From: UMGS1002 sp964463325
Lineage (GTDB): Bacteria > Bacillota > Clostridia > Oscillospirales > CAG-272
Assembly: GCA_964463325.1 (NCBI GenBank)
Contig: CAYXBY010000008.1
Location: 1-36,261, forward strand
Direction of reading: 5' to 3'
Length of the DNA stretch: 36,261 nt
The position numbers and the translations under genes are program-made. Positions 1 to 7,441 of this stretch are shown here, piece after piece. The number at the start of each line of letters is the position of its first letter. Position 1 is the first letter of the stretch. The notes beneath the pieces were generated by a model. The model was not told the DNA's origin, searched no databases, and saw only the letters and a list, made by a program, of their open reading frames with translations.

Positions 1-306
1 ACGCCAAACGAGCAGCATAGCCTTACCTCATCAGCCGCGCCTGAGCAGGAATTTGCACGGCTGTGGACGCTTAAAGAAAGTTATGTTAAATATCTTGGTA
101 CAGGCATCTCGAGCTGCCCGCTTAATAGCTTCGAGGTGTTCGGCTCGCCCCCGATGCTGCGGCGGGACGGCGTGGAGCTCAACACACCGCATTTTCAAGA
201 ATATATATTCGAAAGTTCGAAGAACGGTACCAACGCCACACATCTGGCAGCCGTCTGCTGTGATGAGCAGGCCTGTGGTGCAAGACTTTTACAGCTTGAG
301 CCCTGA
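1..306 (+). CDS. 4'-phosphopantetheinyl transferase (Sfp-type), C-terminal part
   Basis: Reading frame 1 is open from the first base to the TGA at 304-306, giving about 101 residues with no start in the window, so the gene is cut by the left edge. The stretch FARLWTLKESYVKYLG (bases 52-99) matches the W-(T/S)-x-K-E-(S/A)-x-x-K signature of Sfp-type transferases, whose Glu and Lys take part in Mg2+/CoA binding. Members move the phosphopantetheine arm of CoA onto a serine of acyl- or peptidyl-carrier proteins in the cytoplasm. The remaining C-terminal residues form the usual weakly conserved beta-rich tail. A bidirectional terminator follows 50 bases later. The family call rests on one short motif plus the tail; which carrier protein it serves cannot be told. 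Confidence 0.75.
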   Translation, partial: TPNEQHSLTSSAAPEQEFARLWTLKESYVKYLGTGISSCPLNSFEVFGSPPMLRRDGVELNTPHFQEYIFESSKNGTNATHLAAVCCDEQACGARLLQLEP

Positions 307-355
307 TTTAGAGCTTTGGTGAGTCATCAATGAATCATAATTCGCAAAACAAGTC

Positions 356-393
356 AAAAAGCGGCTGCTCGCACAAGGCGAGCAGCCGCTTTT
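356..393. terminator. Bidirectional intrinsic terminator
   Basis: An 11-bp GC-rich perfect stem (361-371 with 379-389) around a 7-base loop is flanked by A5 on the left and T4 on the right. It can therefore end transcription both of the phosphopantetheinyl transferase from the left and of the antiporter from the right. Confidence 0.9.
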
Positions 394-401
394 GACGTGA
401 A

Positions 402-1679
402 TTATTTGCTTTTTTGCTCCAGCAGCGCCGCGCGACGGTCAATTTTGCCTTCCTTGACGTCGCCGGCCTTGATAAGCGATATCTTAGTCAGCATCGGGCC
501 GACTATTTCGTATACCAGCACGCTGAAAAGTATGATATTGCGTATCAGGCTGCCGCAGCTGCCCAGCGTCGATGCAGTAACACACATTCCCAGTGCAACA
601 CCTGCCTGCGGAAATAGCGTAATGCCGAGATATTTCTTGACGCTGTCCTCCGTATGCACCAGCGAGCACGAGGCGTAAGCGCCAACATATTTTCCAAGGC
701 AGCGCGACAAAATATACACCGCTCCAATACCGACAACTGCGATATCGGTGAACACATCCAGCTCCAGTTCAGCTCCACTGAGCACAAAGAACAGTGCCAG
801 CAAAGGCGCCGTCCATTTATCCGAGCGCTCCATGAGATCCTCGGACAGCGGGCAGAGGTTGCAGAAGACCGAGCCCAGCATCATGCAGACCAGCAGCGAC
901 GAGAAACCAACATGCACCGAGCCGATATCAAAACTCAGCATGGACAGTCCCACTGTCACCAGCACAAAGCCGATTATAAGCGAGGTGCGGTTTCTGTTCG
1001 AGTGGAACAGCCGCTCAAGCAGCGTCAGCAGTGCGCCCAGCACCGCGCCCATGAGCAGCGAGCCGACTATCTCGATAAGCGGTTCGACCAGCATGGAAAC
1101 CACGCTCACGCTACCGCCAGCGATTGCCTCGGCAATGCCAAACGACACTGCAAAAACGGCCAGGCCAACAGCATCATCAAGTGCGACAACGGGAAGAAGT
1201 ATATCCGTCAGCTTGCCCTTGGCCTTGTACTGCCGAACCACCATCAGCGTAGCCGCAGGTGCCGTGGCCGCCGCAATGGCGCCCAGCGTGATGGCAGCCT
1301 CAACAGGCAGCTTGTCGCCAAGGAAGACGTGCATAAGCAGCAACGCCGCGTCGACGACCAGCGTGGTGACCAGCGCCTGTAGGATACCTACCACCGTCGC
1401 CTGCTTGCCGGTCTCGCGCAAATGCGAGAGACGGAACTCATTGCCGATGGCAAACGCAATAAAGCCGAGAGCAACGTCCGAAATAAAGCCCATACGCTCA
1501 ATAGACTCGAGCGAGGTAAAGCCCAATCCCTCGATTCCAAGTTGACCGAGGCAGAATGGACCGATAAGCACGCCGGCAATAAGATAGGCTGTGACATCGG
1601 GAAGCTTGAACAGATTAGTCACCCGCGTGAACAGCAGGCCAAATATCAATGCCAGTGCTATGGCAAGAAAATCAGTCAT
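402..1679 (-). CDS. Cation:proton antiporter, CPA2/Kef-type membrane domain
   Basis: The product is a 425-residue polytopic membrane protein with about 12 hydrophobic segments, starting MTDFLAIALALIFGLL. It fits the Na+/H+ or K+/H+ exchanger domain of the CPA2 family: the first helices end in the LIAGVLIGP glycine-rich turn, and ALDDAVGLAVF carries the double-Asp motif of helix 5-6 expected to bind the ion. It ends in a short charged tail and lacks the RCK/TrkA-N domain found in full KefB/C proteins, so regulation by nucleotides is not expected from this chain alone. The ATG at 1679 was preferred over an upstream in-frame start because AAAGG lies about 8 bases before it. It has its own promoter and a leader hairpin. 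The ion transported cannot be decided from sequence. Confidence 0.9.
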   Translation of the reverse strand: MTDFLAIALALIFGLLFTRVTNLFKLPDVTAYLIAGVLIGPFCLGQLGIEGLGFTSLESIERMGFISDVALGFIAFAIGNEFRLSHLRETGKQATVVGILQALVTTLVVDAALLLMHVFLGDKLPVEAAITLGAIAAATAPAATLMVVRQYKAKGKLTDILLPVVALDDAVGLAVFAVSFGIAEAIAGGSVSVVSMLVEPLIEIVGSLLMGAVLGALLTLLERLFHSNRNRTSLIIGFVLVTVGLSMLSFDIGSVHVGFSSLLVCMMLGSVFCNLCPLSEDLMERSDKWTAPLLALFFVLSGAELELDVFTDIAVVGIGAVYILSRCLGKYVGAYASCSLVHTEDSVKKYLGITLFPQAGVALGMCVTASTLGSCGSLIRNIILFSVLVYEIVGPMLTKISLIKAGDVKEGKIDRRAALLEQKSK

Positions 1680-1708
1680 GATAAAACGCCTTTCATTAAA
1701 ACGACTTA

Positions 1709-1728
1709 TGCCGTGATTCCTCACGGCA
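1709..1728 (-). other. Leader hairpin of the antiporter gene
   Basis: A perfect 8-bp inverted repeat (TGCCGTGA, 4-base loop, TCACGGCA) sits between the promoter and the ribosome binding site of the antiporter gene. It begins about 8 bases after the -10 box, near the transcript 5' end. It has no T-tract, so it is not a terminator. It could be an mRNA-stabilising 5' hairpin or a palindromic operator; the sequence does not say which. Confidence 0.5.
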
Positions 1729-1735
1729 CCCGATA

Positions 1736-1764
1736 AGTATACAACACAAGTCCCGAAAAGTCAA
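1736..1764 (-). promoter_or_regulatory. Sigma-A promoter of the antiporter gene
   Basis: On the minus strand TTGACT (1764-1759), a 17-bp spacer and TATACT (1741-1736). It lies about 57 bases upstream of the ATG. Confidence 0.8.
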
Positions 1765-1828
1765 GACGCAAAAGCGCGATATTTTCGCATTTTATTCAGC
1801 TTATATTGGGGATTATCACCATGCGCGG

Positions 1829-2944
1829 TCAGTACAGCAGATACTTCCCTGCTCGGCGGCGGAAGTCCTCAAGCGTGGCGGGCGAGGTGCGCAGATATTC
1901 CTCGGGATCGGCATCACCAAGTATCCAGTCAGTGCCCCAGCGCAGACAAAGGCTGCTGTCGCGCTGAGTGTACTGCTCGTAGCCGCGCATGTGGCGCAGA
2001 ATGCGCAAGGCCGCCGCCAGCGGGTCGTATAGCGACCTGTCTGTCACATGCAGCTCAATCCCCTCGCAGCACTCGCCCGCATGCTTGTTAAATTGCGGCG
2101 TAAAGCAGGTGCGACGATAAACGACTCCCTCGTGCGGCTGCGCGCACAGCTCGTCATACAGTCGCTTTGAATCCACAAACGGCGCTCCGATCATATCAAA
2201 GGGCCGTGTTGTGCCACGCCCCTCTGATATGTTGGTTGCCTCAAAAATGCAGGTTCCGAGGTAGTTGATAGCGGTGCTGACGCCGGGAATATTGGGCGAG
2301 GGATTGACCCACAGCTGGTCGGTCTCGTCCGCATAAAGCTCGCGCGACCAGCCCTCGCACCTGACCCCCTCCAGCTCGCAGCCGAGCGCGTATTCGCCAT
2401 TAATATACTGCGCAAATTCGCCGATAGTCATACCATAGCGTGTCGGAATAGCATATTCGCCTATTGAGGAGCGATATTTATTCTCATCCAGCAGCGGCCC
2501 CATCACACGTCCCGACACCGGATTGGGACGATCCAGCACTATGACAGGCACACCCGCCACAGCACAGCGGCGCATGAGCCCAGTAAGATTGTAAAGATAT
2601 GTATAAAAGCGTGCGCCCACGTCCTGGATGTCGTACAGCATAACATCGACCTTGCGCAAAGCCTCGTCGATGTGCTCACTTCCCTCCCCTTTGACGTTCA
2701 TCACACGCGCGCCCGTCTCGGCGTCGCGCACATCGCCGCCCCAGCCGCCGTCCTGAAGATTGGTGCGTATGCCGTGCTCAGGCGACAGCAGCAGCTCAAG
2801 GTGATAGTCGCGCGCCAGCCGCTCATAGGTCGGCACGCCGTCGCGTCCGACGCCGGACGCATTTGTCAGCATGGCCAAACGTGCGCCGCGCAGTCGCGGT
2901 GCAACGGTATCGAGGCGGTCGGTGCCGCAATATATCTTTTTCAT
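1829..2944 (-). CDS. namZ: Exo-beta-N-acetylmuramidase NamZ-like (DUF1343)
   Basis: A 371-residue protein with the conserved blocks of the DUF1343 family: LAMLTNASGV near the N-terminus, LLLSPEHGIR, VMLYDIQDVGARFYTYLYNL, VIVLDRPNPV and GRGTTRPFDMIGAPF. The characterised member, Bacillus subtilis NamZ, releases terminal MurNAc from peptidoglycan fragments, so a role in cell-wall turnover or MurNAc salvage is expected. No signal peptide is visible at the start MKKIYCGTDRLD, which points to a cytoplasmic enzyme here. The start at 2944 was chosen because AAAGAGGT lies just upstream; an in-frame ATG 24 bases further up has no such site. It is transcribed alone from a consensus promoter. Confidence 0.88.
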   Translation of the reverse strand: MKKIYCGTDRLDTVAPRLRGARLAMLTNASGVGRDGVPTYERLARDYHLELLLSPEHGIRTNLQDGGWGGDVRDAETGARVMNVKGEGSEHIDEALRKVDVMLYDIQDVGARFYTYLYNLTGLMRRCAVAGVPVIVLDRPNPVSGRVMGPLLDENKYRSSIGEYAIPTRYGMTIGEFAQYINGEYALGCELEGVRCEGWSRELYADETDQLWVNPSPNIPGVSTAINYLGTCIFEATNISEGRGTTRPFDMIGAPFVDSKRLYDELCAQPHEGVVYRRTCFTPQFNKHAGECCEGIELHVTDRSLYDPLAAALRILRHMRGYEQYTQRDSSLCLRWGTDWILGDADPEEYLRTSPATLEDFRRRAGKYLLY

Positions 2945-3000
2945 GATGACCTCTTTCAAATTATTCAATCTTGCCGCAAAAGCGGCCTCTCGACAACTAC

Positions 3001-3029
3001 ATTATAATTGCCAAGCGGCCGCGTGTCAA
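3001..3029 (-). promoter_or_regulatory. Consensus sigma-A promoter of namZ
   Basis: On the minus strand TTGACA (3029-3024), a 17-bp spacer and TATAAT (3006-3001), both hexamers perfect. A small GCCGC-AAAA-GCGGC hairpin (2973-2986) lies in the leader. Nothing gene-like was seen between this promoter and the pseudogene end at 3170. Confidence 0.88.
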
Positions 3030-3169
3030 TAGGCGGGACCAAAATTATATTAATTGGAGTCGTGCCATTTTTTAAAAAGGATCTCTCGACGTTTTTTACC
3101 GAAATGGGAATGAACCCGTTTTGCATCTGCGGCATGGACAAAGCATCCTTGTGCTGGTGCTGCATAGAT

Positions 3170-3781
3170 TCATAATCCCTTTTCGTTGTGGGAATATGTT
3201 TCGTCCCGTCTTATTTCAAACCATCCCACACGGCAGACCGCATCGGCAAAGTCAGTATGGGTAATCCCCAACAGGGAATCCATTTCCGCGGCGGCATTTT
3301 TGTAGCGACCGGGTGAAAAGTGGGTTACTATGTAATCCGCCTCTTTGATTTTTCCGGCCGCCTGTCGGCAGAAGCTTCGCACCGGCGCAGCCGTAGAGAA
3401 TACCCAAATTGTGGGGGGGACGGATAGTCACATGGCCATACTTTGACAGATCCGCTGTGATCGGTTCGATGGGCATCTCCCAACAGTGCATACCGTATCT
3501 GCCGCACCACCAGAAGCACGGTGTGCCTTCGGTTCGCTCGGTGGATTGTATCTCATAGACCTCCGCGCCCGTGCGGTTCGCTGTTTCATAAGCTCCCTTT
3601 TTTACATAGCCCCTCCGCGAAAAGCAGACCCCAGACGGTTCGGATTTGTGCCGATATCGGGGTAGTCAGCCTCGTTCATCGTGAACGCTTCATGCTTTCC
3701 GAACACCCACGCCGCATATCCCGTGATCGCCTGTACAAGGCCGAAAATGAAGTAGGCGGCAGCGTCCAGAATATCAGCCAT
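3170..3781 (-). pseudogene. Flavodoxin-like protein, frameshifted
   Basis: Three overlapping minus-strand frames read as one broken protein. The first runs from an ATG at 3781 to a TAA after the residues SAFRGGAM. The second, shifted by one base, continues GYVKKGAYETANRTGAEVYE and then CFWWCGRYGMHCWEMPIEPI. At a G7 homopolymer (3413-3419) the sense leaves this frame, and the third frame continues IWVFSTAAPVRSFCRQAAGK and IKEADYIVTH down to the TGA at 3170. The strand and turn pattern (AEVYEI, HVTI followed by IWVFSTAAPVRSF, ADYIVTH) resembles small flavodoxin-fold proteins that bind FMN and carry electrons. Whether the first segment (MADILDAAAYFIFGL onward) belongs to the same protein is unclear. 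The breaks may be real decay or, at the homopolymer, an assembly indel. It lies downstream of the hydrolase on the same strand. Confidence 0.65.
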
Positions 3782-3817
3782 TTCCGGGCGATATTGAATC
3801 TTGATTTCTTCATTTTT

Positions 3818-4423
3818 TCATTCTTTTTCTTTTATCCAGCTATCTAAAAACTTCATTTGTTCCGGCGTGTGGAACCAGTGCTCGCCGTTTTCCATAACGG
3901 TCAAGCTTGCATCGTGGCTATCTGCAAAAGCAGTGATTGTTTCTAAATCGGTCAAATTATCCTGCCCGCCGTAAAGGATAGCCGTCAACACCGTCCAGCA
4001 AATAGGATGTCGGCGCACATATGAGAGGTATTCCCACGACAGCGTTTCGCCAAAGGCGGTTTCAATCATGCCCTTTTGCCGCAGCTCGTCCTCGCTTACA
4101 TTTGCCCAATTCATCATGTTGCCGATCAGCTTTTCCATATCCACAATGGGGGAAATGAAGTATGCCCTTGCGATTTTCTCCTGCGGCAAAGCGCACATGG
4201 AGAAATATGCGCCAATGCTGTTGGCAATCAGGAGCACACGGTCATATCCTTCCGCAAGCGCTTCAACCGCCTCCGAAAATTCCGTTTTTGCGTCCCACGG
4301 CGTTTCGGCACTGTAGTCAAAGCCAACTACATCGCAATGGGGGAAAAGGGGCTTATAATGCTCAGCTTCCTCAGCCGTGCCGCCTTTGCCATGCATATAT
4401 AAAACTAAAGTTCTGTTTTGCAT
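3818..4423 (-). CDS. Small alpha/beta hydrolase
   Basis: A 201-residue cytoplasmic protein without signal peptide. It opens with a beta strand and LYMHGKGGTAEEA, the HGxGG oxyanion turn of alpha/beta hydrolases. VLLIANSIGAYFS is the nucleophile elbow with Ser in an A-N-S-I-G context instead of the usual G-x-S-x-G, the last strand gives ILYGGQDNLTD for the acid, and NGEHWFHTPEQ supplies the His. All triad residues are therefore present. The substrate is unknown; similar proteins are generic carboxylesterase- or YdeN/RBBP9-like hydrolases. It starts 31 bases after the AlkD gene and appears to be the third gene of that operon. Base composition is lower in GC than in the flanking core genes. Confidence 0.78.
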   Translation of the reverse strand: MQNRTLVLYMHGKGGTAEEAEHYKPLFPHCDVVGFDYSAETPWDAKTEFSEAVEALAEGYDRVLLIANSIGAYFSMCALPQEKIARAYFISPIVDMEKLIGNMMNWANVSEDELRQKGMIETAFGETLSWEYLSYVRRHPICWTVLTAILYGGQDNLTDLETITAFADSHDASLTVMENGEHWFHTPEQMKFLDSWIKEKE

Positions 4424-4454
4424 TTTTCAAATGTCACCTTTTGTTTCTTCACAT

Positions 4455-5144
4455 TCATACCTTTAAAGTCCGCAGGTACCGTTTATGCTCCTCCGAAATA
4501 CGATAGCTTTCTAAAGCCTTTTGGATTGTTTTATTGTGTGTCCACCGCTCAAGGCATTTCTCTTCCAAAAAAGGTAAGATCGCCTCATATTGTTTTGCAA
4601 GCGCCGTTGCAAAATACCATGCGATCATCATGTTTACATAGTATTCTTCGGAACGGAGCGCGGAAACCATCCTCGGATATTCAGGCTCAAAATCCTCATC
4701 CAAAAAATGCTGCATCAGCATGCCGGCCGCAAAGCGTACAGTGTAAGTTTCGGAAGATGAAATCCAGTTTTTTATCTGCTCCAATAGTTTATCCTTATGT
4801 TTTTTTAATATCTTCGGTGACATTTGGTCGCAGGTTGCCCAATTATCGACATAAGGGAGAAATTGATTTAAAGCATCAATGCAAATATCAAGATCCTTCA
4901 TTTCGGAGATCAAAAACGCATGAAGCTGATTCTCTTCAAAATACTTATGAGGCAGATCGTTCAAAAAAACAGAATAATTATTTCCTTTGTAAAGTGTTTT
5001 TGCAAGCCCACGCAGAATCGGTGTCCTGACGCCGATGATGGTTTGTGCATCTATCGTCGGCAAAAGCTTGGCTTGAAAATCACGATATGTGATATCTTGA
5101 TTTTCGAAAAGCTGCCGCTGTATCTCGCTTGTATCGTTTTGCAA
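4455..5144 (-). CDS. DNA alkylation repair protein, AlkD-like HEAT-repeat glycosylase
   Basis: About 229 residues, almost wholly alpha-helical, with FQAKLLPTIDAQTIIGVRTP near the N-terminus, where AlkD-type enzymes begin their HEAT repeats. YVDNWATCDQMSP in the centre is the family's DNA-binding and catalytic block (xVDNWxxCD), followed by FAAGMLMQHFLDEDF and MMIAWYFATAL. AlkD enzymes excise bulky or cationic N3/N7-alkylpurines, leaving abasic sites. The start is best placed at a TTG (5144): AGAAGGTGAT, which includes the stop codon of the DUF3795 gene, serves as ribosome binding site about 8 bases before. A GTG at 5153 is the alternative. It is visibly more AT-rich than the surrounding genes, suggesting acquisition by transfer. 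Confidence 0.87.
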   Translation of the reverse strand: MQNDTSEIQRQLFENQDITYRDFQAKLLPTIDAQTIIGVRTPILRGLAKTLYKGNNYSVFLNDLPHKYFEENQLHAFLISEMKDLDICIDALNQFLPYVDNWATCDQMSPKILKKHKDKLLEQIKNWISSSETYTVRFAAGMLMQHFLDEDFEPEYPRMVSALRSEEYYVNMMIAWYFATALAKQYEAILPFLEEKCLERWTHNKTIQKALESYRISEEHKRYLRTLKV

Positions 5145-5149
5145 ATCGA

Positions 5150-5596
5150 TCACCTTCTCTTGTAGACCACTATCTCGGGATCGGCGCAGTCCTGCCCGTA
5201 TTCGCATATCAGCAGAAAATTTTCCCGCGCGATGACACCGAAGCAGGTCTTTCCGCTGTCATCAAATTGGCATTGGACCTGTGCGCCGAGGTACATTTCG
5301 TCGTCACACAGCAGCCTGACTGACTCGCCGCTCGGCAACGGGTATGCAAGATTGACAAATCGACCTACCAGCGGGTATAGCTCTGTCACCTCGTCCATGC
5401 CGGGCACGCCAAGTGCATTGATCTCGTCGATCAGCCCGCGCTTGAAAGTGTCATAAGCCTCTCTGCCACCGACCAATATGTATTTTGCAACAAAGCATTG
5501 CTTGCCGAAAGGGCATCCGCGCGTCTCCTCACACCCGGGGCAGACAGTTTTGGACGGGCATTCGGCACAATTGGCTCCGCAGATCGATTTTTTCAT
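5150..5596 (-). CDS. DUF3795 zinc-binding-like protein
   Basis: 148 residues. The N-terminal 35 carry the Cys-rich signature of DUF3795: CGANCAECPS, then VCPGCEE, CPFGKQC and further KYILVGGREAYDTFKRGLID. The spaced cysteines (C-x3-C-x2-C, C-x2-C, C-x5-C) look like metal ligands. Unlike many members, which end after this region, it has a C-terminal beta-rich half (FVNLAYPLPSGESVRLL, YLGAQVQCQFDDSG) that may be a second small domain. The family has no established biochemical role. It is the first gene after a consensus-like promoter, and its stop codon is embedded in the ribosome binding site of the AlkD gene, so the two are probably translationally coupled. Confidence 0.82.
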   Translation of the reverse strand: MKKSICGANCAECPSKTVCPGCEETRGCPFGKQCFVAKYILVGGREAYDTFKRGLIDEINALGVPGMDEVTELYPLVGRFVNLAYPLPSGESVRLLCDDEMYLGAQVQCQFDDSGKTCFGVIARENFLLICEYGQDCADPEIVVYKRR

Positions 5597-5646
5597 GTTT
5601 TTGTCTCCTTTTGATTTATATCATATGTTGTATAACGTGGACTATA

Positions 5647-5675
5647 ATTATATCGCTAAAAAAGACGCACGTCAA
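5647..5675 (-). promoter_or_regulatory. Sigma-A promoter of the DUF3795-alkD-hydrolase operon
   Basis: On the minus strand TTGACG (5675-5670), a 17-bp spacer and TATAAT (5652-5647), about 50 bases before the ATG at 5596, with AAAGGAGA as ribosome binding site. Confidence 0.82.
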
Positions 5676-5770
5676 CACTTTTTTGCCGTTGCATCAAAAT
5701 ATTTTGCTGCGCGGGGCATGCTTTGGCCATCGACGAATAAATTATAGTATACTGCCAGGGGGGATGTGCC

Positions 5771-7321
5771 ATGAAAAAAAGCCGTTCATTTGTATATAAT
5801 GCCTTTGTGCTGCTGTCCGCAACACTGGTCATGCGGACAGTCGGCATGTATTTCAATGTTTACCTATCCAACCGTATCGGTGCTGAGGCCATGGGCGTCT
5901 ATTCGCTCATTTCAAACGTTTATGGCTTCGGGATAACGCTCGCCACCTCCGGTATAAATCTCGCGACCACGCGTCTGATATCCGAAGCCATCGGCTCGGA
6001 TGCCCCTGCTCGGCGTCGGCGCATAATGCGCGCCTGCTTCGGCTATGCCCTGCTCTTCAGCTTTATTGCAACCACAGCACTGTTGGCACTGTCCGGTGTT
6101 GCTGCGAGCCACTGGCTGAAGGATGTCAGATGTCAGCGACCGCTCGCCATACTGGCACTGTCACTGCCAGCTATTGCGCTGTCATCCTGCCTTAGCGGCT
6201 ATTTTACAGCGCGGCGGCAGGTCGTGCGCAGCTCGATGACGGTGTTTATTGAGCAGGGTGTGCGTATTATGATGACTGTCATACTGCTGATCCGCCTGCT
6301 GCCCGGCGGCATAGAATACGCCTGCATCGCGCTGGCGCTCGGGGCGCTGGTCGCCGAGTTAACCTCGGCGCTGCTGCGCGGAATAATATATCTTTTCACC
6401 GTGCGCGGCGACCGTCCACCGCTCCGCACCCGCAGTGCACCGGTGCTGCGACCGCTTTTGGCCATTTCTCTGCCGGTAGCGCTCAGCTCGTATGTCCGCT
6501 CGGGACTTTTGACGCTGGAGCACGCGCTCATACCTACCAAGCTGCGACAATACGGCTCGTCCGCAGCCGAATCGCTGGCACTGTACGGCTCACTGCACGG
6601 CATGGCAATGCCTGTGGTGCTGTTCCCCGCACTTTTTATCACCTCGTTCGCCGGGCTGCTCGTGCCTGAGCTGGCCGAGGCTCGCAGTCATGGGGACGAC
6701 GCACGCGTGACACAAATGATACACACCACACTACGTCTATCCGGCATGTTTGCCGTCGGCGTGTGCGGCATCATGCTGTGCTTTGCACGCCCGCTCGGCC
6801 GACTCCTCTACCCCACCTCGCCAGAGGCCGGCACCTTCATCGCGTGGATGGCACCGCTCATCCCGGTCATGTATCTCGACACCATGACCGATGTCATGCT
6901 CAAGGGGCTGGGCGAGCAGCTGTATTCCATGATCGTAAATATCATCGACGCGCTGCTGTCGGTCATACTGGTGATAGTTCTGCTGCCGCGCATGGGCATA
7001 TATGGATATGTGCTGGTGATATACATCTGCGAGCTGGTCAACTTCTCGCTTAGCATAGGACGGCTGATAAGCGTCAGACGGCTGAAGCCGGACATCGTGA
7101 ACTGGATCGGCAAGCCGCTGCTCGCCGTTGTTGGCGCGACCTGCCTGATGCGTCTGGCCTCAGCGCTATGCGCGGCCGAGCTGACCGCGGTGGGTCTGGG
7201 ACTGGCGATACTGTGCTGCGTGGCACTGTATCTGCTACTTTTGCGTGGGCTCTACGCATTCGAGCGAACCGACCTTGCGCGGCTGTCGCGGCTACTGCGC
7301 AGCGGACATCAGGCGCGATAA
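5771..7321 (+). CDS. Oligosaccharide/lipid flippase of the SpoVB/MurJ (MOP) superfamily
   Basis: 516 residues with about 14 predicted membrane helices. It begins FVYNAFVLLSATLVMRTVGM, followed by YLSNRIGAEAMGVYSLI and INLATTRLISEAIGSD, a pattern typical of stage V sporulation protein B and related polysaccharide flippases (RfbX/MurJ superfamily). These proteins flip undecaprenyl-linked intermediates across the cytoplasmic membrane. Loops contain the expected clusters of arginines (RRRRIMR, RRQVVRSS). Length matches SpoVB-type proteins. Start ATG is preceded by GGGGGGATG. It stands alone: the next gene has its own promoter. Substrate (lipid II, spore cortex precursor or another polymer) cannot be decided. 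Confidence 0.88.
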   Translation: MKKSRSFVYNAFVLLSATLVMRTVGMYFNVYLSNRIGAEAMGVYSLISNVYGFGITLATSGINLATTRLISEAIGSDAPARRRRIMRACFGYALLFSFIATTALLALSGVAASHWLKDVRCQRPLAILALSLPAIALSSCLSGYFTARRQVVRSSMTVFIEQGVRIMMTVILLIRLLPGGIEYACIALALGALVAELTSALLRGIIYLFTVRGDRPPLRTRSAPVLRPLLAISLPVALSSYVRSGLLTLEHALIPTKLRQYGSSAAESLALYGSLHGMAMPVVLFPALFITSFAGLLVPELAEARSHGDDARVTQMIHTTLRLSGMFAVGVCGIMLCFARPLGRLLYPTSPEAGTFIAWMAPLIPVMYLDTMTDVMLKGLGEQLYSMIVNIIDALLSVILVIVLLPRMGIYGYVLVIYICELVNFSLSIGRLISVRRLKPDIVNWIGKPLLAVVGATCLMRLASALCAAELTAVGLGLAILCCVALYLLLLRGLYAFERTDLARLSRLLRSGHQAR

Positions 7322-7354
7322 ACGCATCATTTTTGATTTTTTTCGAATTTGCTC

Positions 7355-7415
7355 TTGCCTGAGCATGGCAGTGTGTTGTATAATAGATACAGTCGGCCGA
7401 CGCTGTCGTCGGCCG
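7355..7415 (+). promoter_or_regulatory. Promoter and leader hairpin of the aldo/keto reductase operon
   Basis: TTGCCT (7355-7360), an 18-bp spacer and TATAAT (7379-7384). About 10 bases after the -10 box is a perfect 8-bp inverted repeat CGGCCGAC / GTCGGCCG (7394-7401 with 7408-7415) at the transcript 5' end, with no T-tract. It could be an operator or an mRNA-stabilising hairpin. GGAGGAAAC follows as ribosome binding site. Confidence 0.7.
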
Positions 7416-7441
7416 CAGCTGCTTTGACGGAGGAAACACTA

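Noticed and set aside
748..1545. Plus-strand open frame of 265 residues, Ser-rich
   Set aside because: Antisense to the antiporter; composition reflects the complement of hydrophobic codons.
2965..3165. Minus-strand open frame of 66 residues over the namZ promoter
   Set aside because: It reads through perfect -35 and -10 boxes and has no ribosome binding site or similarity.
3521..3847. Plus-strand open frame of 108 residues
   Set aside because: Antisense to the flavodoxin-like pseudogene; Arg-rich N-terminus and Phe-run C-terminus come from the opposite strand's poly-A-like bases.
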